64,000 bases of DNA from Gloeopeniophorella convolvens (lineage: Eukaryota; Basidiomycota; Agaricomycetes; Russulales): the NCBI GenBank assembly GCA_022496205.1, contig WTXD01000033.1:186001-250000 (forward strand), read 5' to 3'. How positions within the stretch are numbered: the stretch's first letter is position 1; each line of letters starts with the position of its first letter. Shown piece after piece: positions 25,449 through 35,600 of the stretch. A program made the translations under genes and the position numbers. The notes beneath the pieces were generated by a model. The model was not told the origin of the DNA and searched no databases. It saw only the letters and a list, made by a program, of their open reading frames with translations.

Positions 25449-28400
25449 CTAAATAAAGCACCACTTGTTATCGTCCTGCCGACGCGCAGGGACGGATCGC
25501 GCACGGCGGGGGTTCGGCTTATTATCAGCTTGTCTACCGCGAGATAGATGAATCCATGATGACCAATGCATCAAACTCGTCTCTCCGAGGGGGTACATCG
25601 CGCGTAGCACTTCGTTGGTCGCCTCGCCAGCTTCACCGGGGAAGTCCCATTGCCTCGCCCTTATCTTGAGCGCCTTCCAGGTTTCAGGGAACACATCGAC
25701 CGGTTTGAGTGTCTCCTTCCCCATCCCACAGCACCAGTAGTCAAATGACGTGAAGGGAAGATCCTTCCCCTCGGGTACGTGCGCTGCCTTTGTCGGATCG
25801 TCGTAAAACATCTGCTTGAGTCCCGGTTCTGTGTCTCCTAGAGAAAACACGATGCGGATGATGGGTACTTTGCCTGCCGTGGGATCTTCGCGGTCCAGCA
25901 AGCCCAGTTCGAACGGGTCCATCTTCTTGAAGATACTCGCACTGGGCGAGACCGTCTGACCGTAGAGCTTCACCTGGACAAGGATATATCCGAGATGCGC
26001 GCTCCCGTCCACGCGGTGGTCATCCCCGTACAGATAGGGGATCACCAGATCAACGCCAGGCTGACATCCCGCTCCCATAGCGGCCGCGCCCCGCGAGAGG
26101 AAACCGAGCATATATTCTTCTCGGAAAATGCCTTTTTCCAGTGCTTGCGCGAAGTGATTGAAATGCATCTTGGTACGGCCCAATATGCGTCTGAATGTCT
26201 CGTCTTTGTGGTTCCCGTGGTCCTTGTCGTTGTTGTTGTTAGTCCTGGAGCCGCGCTTAAAAGAGGGTTGATCGCTTTGCATATCTCGAAAGAAGAGCTG
26301 GGAAAGCAACTGATCGACCGAAAAGATAGGTGAGGCGGCATCTTCTGACAGGCCTTTTTGCATCGATTTCGCCACTTGGTCGCGAGCCCAGATGAAGAAG
26401 GACGCCACTAGCAGCTCCCCGCGATCCTCTTGATCGATGGAATAACCGGTCAACACGTCTTGAAGAACATGAGGTAGATAAAAGCCGTAGGCATCAGAAC
26501 GCATGATGAGAGAGGCAGCCTCCGAAAGAATCGGTTCGGATGCTGTGGTGCTAATCATGTATTCGTGGCCTTGCGACACCTCCAGACAGACGCGCATGTG
26601 GCTCTCCACTTGTTCGTGCGCCTTGTCCGTGGCGCTGGGTGGTTGACCCGTGTATTGCGTACTGTTGATATCCAGCGGTAGACGCTGCGATAGAACAGCG
26701 AATTTCTGGGACAAGGTGAGTGTGCCCTTCTTGACGTTGGTGGCACAGAGCAGCTTGGACTGCGCGAAATCGAGCATCGTCGCCCTAACTCGCACGCTGC
26801 CATTGTCGTACCGCGAGCCCCACCTAGACTTGGTCAACGCTAGTCGAGGACGCTCGCGAAGAGCAACTTACAGAGGCCGTCCCATATGTGCGATGCATTC
26901 CATTGATGTCACCTCCTCGATGGTGCGAAACTGCTGACCGATCTTGCGCGAGTTCATGAGTTGGTCGAAACCGATTGCACTAAAAGGCTTAAGCAAGGTC
27001 AGGCTTCCCGATCCAATACGCTGGGACGAGTCGAGCTGCCAGGTAGGAGCAAACTCGGAGATCTTAGAGTTGGTGGACATGAAGAAAACAAAGGTGGAGG
27101 CGCCGGAAAGCATGCGGAGAGCCCGTCGAAGCTCGCCGAAGTTGGACTGAGCTGTGCCCTTGAATTTGGTCATCAGCTCGTGTGCTTCGTCGAATGTGAT
27201 GAAGATATCTGGAACATCGCTTCTCAGGTCGACCGTCTTGTCGCAGAGCACGTCTTTGAGCGCTAACGCTGTCTTCTTCAACCGGTCCTCCCCTCGTTTT
27301 TTGCTTGGGGAGCTCATCTCCTTGTCTCGCCCCCACCTCGGATCCTGCTGCGCGTACTATAATAGCTTGCGTGAGAACTCGAACACGATATGAATGAATG
27401 GTCGCACCCCTTGTGCTCGCTCCAGGACCGCGTCGTAGAATGCTCTCCTTTGATCGCCTACGCTATGCGTGGCTTGATCCCGTGCCATGTACGCTCTGAA
27501 AAGGGTTATGCGCATTTCTCGAGTCACGTTCCCGAACGACTTGAGGATCCTTTTCGTTTCCTCGAGCAGAGCGAGGGGGAAAGAGTAAATCCGCGTGTAT
27601 GACTCCTGGTCAGGGTTTTCATTTGCATGGTCGACGTAGGTCAGGTATGTGCGAAGATTGACGTCCGCCGGCGGGAACCCTGCCAGCAACCAGGGTGAGA
27701 CAAGTCAGGCGTTAAGAGTCCTGGATATACACCATACCTCCACTGCTGGGGTCCCGCAAGTTGATTGGAATCGAGAAGTGGGTCTTCGCGAACTCGTCGA
27801 GTAAACGAGACTTGCCTGTCCCAGACGACTGAATGATGGGACAACAGGGTGCGTATATTTTTTCCGGTATTTTCATAAACTCAACGACGTGCTCTACTAG
27901 CGCCTGCACGGCGGAGAGGGGAGCTTTCACGAATGGGGCTTTCCAGGAATTTAGTGTTGCTGTACGGATGTTTGATTAAGTATGTACGGCACGGAGCGGC
28001 TCGCAAACAAACCTTCTTCCTGTTCGTTTGTAGGGGCTCCATTGAGGTCGATCGGCCTACCTTGATAGAAAAATTGCCCATGTTATCAATGAGCACATGA
28101 TCCGCGCAATACGCCATACTCACTTTCCGGTTCGAACACGCCCAATGGCGTATCGTAGAACAGATCTGGTGCTGGGATGTCACAGAACCATCCGGTGTCT
28201 GGGTGATGAACGCACCATTAATTATCAGCCCCCGAAAATCCCCCAGCTGTTCCAGCTTTTTTAGTTGATCGAGGAGACCTTGCCGCGCTTTAAGGTCAGA
28301 GAGCCTGGCTTTGAAGCTTTCGAACACGACCGGCGCGTTCGAGCTTAGCTCGGGAACCTTCTCGATAACATCTAGCACTAGTCCATGAAGTGATCGCTTA

Positions 28401-28698
28401 AGTTGTTTTGCCACAACCGATCAACGTCCTGCTGGCTCCCAAAACCTTCCCACCAGACCTGTATAAGGCGCAGCGACTGAGGGTCAAGGCGGTCAATGAT
28501 GTCTTTGAGCACAAATGTACCATCTGGAGGCTGAAGAGCTAGATGAGCTAGACCTTCGGCACTCTCGACTTTCACTTTCTTGACCCGAGGGGTTGGTGAA
28601 GGGCTGACAGACCGAGGGTCATCCGAGTCATTCGGGTCTCCCCTTATATCTGCGCTTCGGATGAAAGTCTCCTGTGGTGCCTGAGGGCATTCGGACAT
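25449..28698 (-). CDS. Crinkler-type P-loop NTPase with nuclease-like C-terminal domain
   Basis: Multi-exon gene; start MSECPQAPQ at 28698. The N-terminal third is charged (a KKVKVE stretch near 28570). The NTPase core has Walker A QSSGTGKSR near 27800-27830, GFPPADV across an intron, and Walker B-like FITFDEAHEL near 27200. The C-terminal exon (25449-26823) includes GVDLVIP near 26045 and ILVQVKLY near 25970, which resembles a PD-(D/E)XK nuclease core with Gln for Glu. Introns are inferred at 26824-26871, 27345-27407, 27680-27737, 27960-28012 and 28020-28060, leaving a 7-base exon at 28013-28019. Near 28380-28470 the frame changes; either a 62-bp intron or a frameshift explains it. The pattern matches an expanded Agaricomycete family related to the NTPase-nuclease part of Crinkler proteins (inference). 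No ubiquitin-like header or secretion signal was found. Both sides carry copies of the same decayed gene. Confidence 0.6.
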
Positions 28699-28904
28699 GA
28701 TTTTGCGGAGTTGTTTGTTGTCCGGTACGTTTGAGCGTATGCACAGTTTAGGGTATTTGGCAGGTTGTAGCGACACCAGGCTGAACGAGTCAACTTGAAC
28801 TTGTCCGGGAAGAGCGAGTCCAATTTCGGCCCGGCACGCAGGTCAAGGCACCCAAGACCATATGCACCATACAGTGCAATCTTGGTGCAATCCACTGTCA
28901 CTGG

Positions 28905-31667
28905 GCCCTGGATCCTTCCCGCCCTTCAGCACAGCGACTGCCGGACTAGCATGAGCATCGGCGGCTCCTCCCTCCCGGTTCCCTGCGCCCCCTGCAGCAC
29001 AGCCACAGCATCTTCAATTCCTCGCCGCGGCACCCTTTACTCTGTCGCGCCCGTACTTCACCTTCAACAACATGATATCCAACCCGTTCGACCCTGACGC
29101 CACGCTCAGCTCGTACTCCATCCACGAGTGCAACGCTCGCTCGGACCCCGGCGCGCTCACGGACCCTCGCTCACGCCCCCTGCGATGCCCGCCCGCCCGG
29201 ACTTTGTGCGCGGGTTTGGTCTAGACATCCCGAGGAGGCTGAGGAAGAAGAAAGAGATCAATAATAGGTGGATGGCGGACACGAGTCGGAGGAGGCGACC
29301 GCCGCGGAGGAGGACCGCGTACTCGCAGAGGCGTCGCACGTCGCAACCGTCGACATGGGGCTCGGCGTGGACGCAGACGAGAGGCGGACGCGGACGCCGA
29401 GGTCGATAGCATCACGACCGCCACGTAGAGCCGGCTGCACTCGCGCTACCTGTCGCGCCTTTCCGCGGCGCCCTTGCTGCGCTCCGTTGGCCGGCGGGCG
29501 CTTGCGCCGAGCCCGGGGAGGACGACGCGATCAGCGAGTGGGCCGGCTCGGAGGACCTGTGCACAGAGACGACCGGGACGAGGTACGTCAACCTCCGCGT
29601 TGCTGCCACAAGCCGCGCGCATACTGACAGCATGATCCCCTGTCCACCCTGGTCTCTCTGTCCCTTCACCTGCCCCTCCACCCGCCTCCACCCACCTCCA
29701 CCGAAAATCCCTGCTCCCCGCTCCCCGCACCAGGAGAGTATTGGTGAATGCTCCAGCCCGTCCTACGAAGAGCGCGCGCGCCAGGACCGCCAACAGGACC
29801 GCCTCGTGCTCCGTGCGCACCACCAACCCGGCAGGACTCGACCCAGATCCTGCGCCACATCCCGCGCATCCCGCCCCTGCCGCCCAACCCGTTCCCGCTC
29901 CCGCTCGCCGCGCTCCTCCGCGTGCCTCCGGACGATGGGTACGCTCCAACCCGGGTGACGACGACGATGGTCCCCGCGCGCCGTCCGTCCGAGGCTTGAT
30001 GGCCCCGCTGTTCCCCGCCTGTCCAAGCTCAGGCCTCGCTGCCGCCGGTCCCTGCACACGTCCCGTGGCGCAACGAGGGACTCATCCCGCACACCAGGCC
30101 GTTCGTGTTCAGTGGCGCGGGCCGCCTCTCTGACTCGTTTACCCCGTGCACGTCCCCCCACCGCAATCGCAACCCCGACCACGGCCCCAGCAGCAGCCCC
30201 AGCAACAGCCGTCCGGCGGCTACACGCATGGTCCGTTGTTCGACCACCCGCTCAACGTCGGTGCGCTCGTTTAGGCCCGGCCGCGCGTTCACGTTCACGC
30301 TCCTGCCTTGCGCGCCGACACCGCCGTTCCCGCTGCCCGCGCCTGCACCTACGCCCGCGGAGTCCGAGTCCGAGCCCGTGCACGGGCCCGCGAGAAGCGC
30401 CGGCAGCGCAGGTCGCGCGAGGACGATGCCAGCGCGACTGCGAGCAAGGACTCTGCTTCGAGAATTTTGCGAACCAGCACGATGCCGTGCGGCTCGTGCC
30501 AACCGACGGACGCGACATGCGAGTTCACCAGCGTGGTGACTGTGTTGCGGGTTCGTGGTTCTGGTTCGGTACCTTCTTTGCACTGTACCTGACGGCTCTG
30601 TAGGACAGGAGGATCAATATCATTGATCTCTACAATGAGACTCTACGTGCCATGGACGCTCCCGCGACGTGCTCGTACACCGGTGAGGCCTTCACCGAAC
30701 TGCTCAGCCCTGCTCAGCCGCATCCAGGCCACGGTGCGTGCGTGACGTAAGAGGCGCGCCATGGGCTTGCTGATGTGCTATCTCCAGATCGACCGTCTCG
30801 ACCATTGGGCCGCTGAGCTCGACGAGAAGATTGAGGGCACCCAGGCCTAGTGCGCCGAGTTCGACCGCTCCGCAGACGACGATGACCTGCGGCGGGACCC
30901 GCTCCAGAGCAAGCGGCGTAGCGACAAGCAGCGCGGGGAGAAGGTGAGTACCTGCAGGCGTAACCAGGCGCGAAGGCGGGATTTCTGATGTGCGTGGAGG
31001 CAGTTCCTGGAGGGCAGCAGTACGTTCAAGCCGATCGTGCGCGAGATTCGGATACGGAATCAAACCACCTTCTTCGATCCTCCAACAGAGCATGCGTGCC
31101 AGGCATAGGCCCAGCAGCTGCGTGATTGGCCCATTGGGTGGGCTCTTGATGGTTTATACGCATGTATTGACGATCTGCTCCTAGGCGAGATATCCCTGTT
31201 ACGGTGGATTCAAAGCTCACGGTACGAAATCAGGCTGCAAGTGCAGGGTACTTCTGCATCGGAAACACTGTACACATCGGTACGTGGCCTGTTGTGAGCG
31301 TTGCTGACCCCTCCTTAGCTTACGCAATTCACTGACGACACGATCCAACGGCCGTTCGGGCTCACTGAGGCTAAGGCCCAGCCGTTCAAGCTCAAAGACT
31401 ACGTCAGCAAGTGGCTACAATCCCACCCGCTCTGGGACCCCGAGGTGGAATATGTGTTCGACCGCCTCGGCAACTCGCTCGCGCAGTGCGTACTGGCAGC
31501 AGCTGATCACTTCGGAGATCAAGCGCACGCGCGACGTTCGACAGGACCGAGACGCAGAAGACGTTCGGCGTGTGCGTAAGCAGGTACAGGCGCGCGTGAA
31601 CGCCAAATACGACGGGTGGCAGCGCGACATCTTCTCGCACTTCGGCGTCGAGCTCAGCAACGCATGA
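28905..31667 (+). pseudogene. Decayed unknown gene, repeat copy B (longest copy)
   Basis: The longest surviving copy of the repeat also seen at 23690-25430 and 1-346. Protein-like exon blocks run through it: GFGLDIP near 29213, SEDLCTE near 29550, ECSSPSYEERARQ near 29750, IDRLDHWAAELDEKIEG near 30790, FKPIVREIR near 31030, QQLRDWPIGWALDGLYACI near 31110-31165, TDDTIQRPFGL near 31335, and a charged last exon LITSEIKRTRD to a stop at 31667. Lesions include a TAG after GTQA near 30848, a TAG ahead of the QQLRDW block and a frame change near 31490. Typical donors and acceptors flank several blocks, so the ancestor was a spliced gene. The last exon is coiled-coil-like. I do not recognise the family. 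Confidence 0.55.
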
Positions 31668-31679
31668 AGATGCGCACGG

Positions 31680-32319
31680 CGATCCCCGAGACATGCAACG
31701 ACCTCGAGCACCACTCGATAGAAGATCTTGTAGGCGGCACTCGACACTTCCGAGCAACTTTGGCTTTTGGATTTCACGTCCTGCACGCCCTTATCTCCCT
31801 ACATCTGACCTCGTTCTTTATGCTCTCTCCTTCTTACTTGCACTCTCTGGCATCGGCAGCATAAGGTATTGTCTGAGCCCCTCTAATGATATGACATCCT
31901 TTGCATCATCTATGAGAGCGATCATCACATTCGCTCTGGAATAAGAGATCACTGAGGCTGGACACCGGCTGTGAAAGTGTTCAAACTTCAGAAGCATAGC
32001 TCTAGAAGAATATCCGTGAGGTAGAGGTCAAGCCCCGTAATCTGACGAGCTCCATGGCTTCGTTCGTATAGGGCTGTGGGTAGAATTAATGATAGGATGA
32101 TCATGCGGAATGATAGTCCGTTCCGTGAGCTTGAGAGCTTGAGCTTGAGCGCTTGAGCGCTTGAGTTTGAACGTTTTGAACTGTCGCGGCCGGAGGTCGT
32201 CGGAAGCGTCGACGTGTGGACGCGAACGCGGACGGTTGAAGGTTCTGGGTTCGGTTCCGACTCGGCCCGCGGACTCATTTCTCTCGGCAGTCGGTGTGCC
32301 ACGCTGACCCTCGATTGCC
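31680..32319. other. Intergenic DNA before NLR3
   Basis: No supported gene. A short tandem array of a TTGAGCGC-type unit lies at about 32130-32170. Confidence 0.5.
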
Positions 32320-32641
32320 TTCGCCGTCATCGACAGTCGCCACGCGCCAAGGTCGCCACAATTCGCCAACAGGCTTTGGCAAGTAAAAATCACCTCGAAT
32401 TGCTCGCAGGCACTTTTGGCGCTTCGCAGAATCTCCGTAACAAGCCATGCCCTCTCACGCGCTATTCAAAGGCGGTCTATTTGCTGTCTATCGCCGCTGC
32501 CAACACATTGCAGCGCCTACATATCCCAGTGTCCTCGTCCAGACCACCCCATCCCTCGACTACCCTTGATTCTTGGCTCTCGCATCTCAACTCTGCGGCC
32601 CTCGACAGCGGCAATCACCCCCGCGTCATCTACATCCCTTC
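32320..32641 (+). promoter_or_regulatory. NLR3 5' flank, shared with NLR2
   Basis: Counterpart of 17196-17517, with the same blocks in the same order and a few indels. It ends at the matching first exon. Confidence 0.55.
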
Positions 32642-35600
32642 ATGGCGAGTGGTCGGCTTGCATTGGCGCCGTAAGCAGGGCTCGTATCCTGCTCGGTGCT
32701 GTTACTCACCGATTGCTTGTGACACGCGTCTTCTCATTAGCCCAGGACAACCCGTGTCCCAAAGCCTCGGATCAGCGTACGATCCGCCTGAAAACTTGCC
32801 CCGCCGTTCCCACCTTTGGCTGAGCAGTGAGCACCCTACCTTGCTCCCCCGCATTCGAGAACACTGGACGCACCTGCTTGCTCAGTCATTCATGCCGACG
32901 GTCTTCCCATCACGGGGTGCCTTCACATGTTTAAGCATCGACGGTTCTATGTGACTGTAGCAATAGACGGGGTCATCACCCAGATGACCGAAGCTATCAA
33001 GAGGGAGAAGCAGCTGGCAATATGGGGCGAGTCATTCGATAGTCTGTGCGTTTTTCACACTGTTACTTCCAGTTTTCGGTCGCCACGGACCTGACGCTTT
33101 CCTGCAGCCCAATAGATTCGTCATCGCGACTCACGCTACGACTCTTCGCAAAACGAGATAACCACGATGACGTGCTCGTGGGAGAGCTTGAGCTCCCCTA
33201 TACTGAGCTGGTTTGTGGTTCTGCTCTGCGCGGTGCGTCGTGCGGTCGTTGCGGATCCCTCTTGTTCCCAGTCGCTGAAGGGCCTATCCGCAGACTTTCA
33301 CCTTTCTCCCGTTAACCCCTCTACAAAACAGTCGCAGCGTACCACTCTCCGCCTGGCGATCACGACCCAAACTGCAGAGCTCCATTCCGAACCAGCCCTC
33401 CCTTCCAGCGTCTCTGAGCCACCCACCACTCCCGGAAAGGTGGTCGATGGTCCGACCCACAGTCCTTCGTCTACCCCATCCGCAGCCGATCCAGCTCCCA
33501 GGATAGCTTCCTTTGCAGAGATGCTTGATCGAGTTGGCTCGCCCGCCGTTGACACAGCAGCTGGAAAGCTTGTCGCACCCTCCGCGCCAGTTGCCACCAT
33601 GGTGAATCTCGCAGAGCAAGCGTCAGGTGCGCTAGATCAAGCTGGGAGCGTATACGACACATGGAGCGGCGTCCTTGAAAATATGAAATGGATCCTTGAA
33701 TGTACGGGCAAGATTGCTGAGGTCCGTATCTCTCTTCATTCCTGCTCGTGTCTTCGTCTTACAACTGTACCCTAGATTTATCCATACACCAAGGTCGCAT
33801 GGAGCGTCCTCTCTTTGATCCCTAAGGTGCGTCGTCTTGGATTTGTGATCCAGGAGGCCATCCCAAGTTTTCATGAATTCGTTTGCTCAGACGATCCTCG
33901 CCCAAGTCGAGCGCGATGATAACGTGAAAGCGCTAGTGCTTGCAATGCGCAACGCTTTGGATATTGCGCGTGACGCGAGCGCGTTTGAGAACAACATCCG
34001 GGATTCGGCCCAGAGAGAGATTCTGATGGACATGTTGACCCATGCCTGCACCTGTAGCAAGTTCATCCAGACGTACGCAAAGGATACAGAATTCTGTACG
34101 TCTCAAACGAAGCATACGATCCTCGTAGGTTTGATCTGATGCGAAGTCGTGATTCTCAGGGACGCGGCTGCGGAAGAATACGGGTCGTGGGGTTGACGCT
34201 CGCATTGAGAGCTATTGTTCCAAGCTCGTGGCACTGCGCGATGGATTCTTGAGACATGCCACGGTCACCATCGAGAAAACGACGTTCCAAATTCGGGACG
34301 TCGTGAGTGGTGTTTCCGTCCAGGTCGATCGGATGTCCAGCCAGCTTGATGGGATTTCCGGCCAGCTGGAGAGCGTGTTGGGCGAGGTCGCTGATTCAGG
34401 TACGAACGTGCATTGAGATGACCGTGCCATGGATCTCACCACCTGTCTTGTAGGCATCAGTTCGGTGATCCGAGACATCCCATATGCGTCGGGTGCATCC
34501 TTTCGCAGCGACAAGGGTTGTCTGGAAGGAACTCGTACCGCGTTCTTGGACTATATCACCGACTGGGTGAACGGCCCTGACTCGGAGTCAACGCGCGGGC
34601 TCATACTGTTTGGGCAAGCCGGCACAGGCAAGCCATCCATTGCACATGAAGTCGCACATCGCTTCCGTGGAATGCGTCTCCTCGCGTCATCCTTCATGTT
34701 TTTACGTAGCGAACAATCCAAACAGGAATCTCATCTCCTTTTGACCAGCCTCGCGCGCGACCTCTCCGACCGTTACCCCGCATTCCGTTCTTCTTTAGCG
34801 AAGGCCATCCAGCATGACACGGTCGCTATGAAAGGCACCAAAGACCTCGCTATCGTATTCAAATCCCTACTGTTAAGCCCGCTCGCGGAGACGGCCCTCG
34901 TCGGTCCTGTTTTTGTCGTCATCGACGCCCTAGATGAAGCCCAGGATGCGACCGGCCCGCATGGGCTGCACACGTTCCTCGCGGGTCATATCCAAGAACT
35001 TCCCTCAAACTTTCGCATCCTGATAACCTCCAGACCAGAGTATGACATCAAGCGTGCCTTTCACGGTGTCGAGTCGGTCAGCGCCATCGGAATGGACGAT
35101 CCAGAGTTATCTTCTGCCTCTGAGAAGGATATTCACGCCTACCTCAAACACAATCTATCCGCTGATCTCTATCGTGAACACGGCGAGAAATTTGCGAGGA
35201 AGGCGGAGGGGCTATTTCAGTGGGCTGCCGCGGCTTGCGGATATATCAACACTCGACGGCGTGGACTCACGGAGGACGAGCGCGTGGCCCGGATACTGGA
35301 TTCAACACCAGGGCGTCCCCAGCGGATGGATCCCCTGGACGAATTATACCTCAAGATTCTCGACTCGTGCTTCGACTTGAGCGATCCCATCGTCAAGCGC
35401 AGGTACCAATCTGTCATGGGCCAGCTCTTGGCTGCATTCGAGCCGCTTTCCAGCCATTCGTTGACTGCCCTTCGCCGCCACCTGGCCAGTCACGACGCTG
35501 ATAGCGGTGATTCCGTCTCGGCCATTGTCAGCGACCTCGGGTCGCTTTTAAGCAACGTCGCCTCCACCGATGCGGACGAGCCGATAGCACCACTCCACAC

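Noticed and set aside
34400..34453. TGA in NLR3 as an inactivating stop
   Set aside because: It lies inside a conserved GT-AG intron whose removal joins the exons in frame, as in NLR1 and NLR2.
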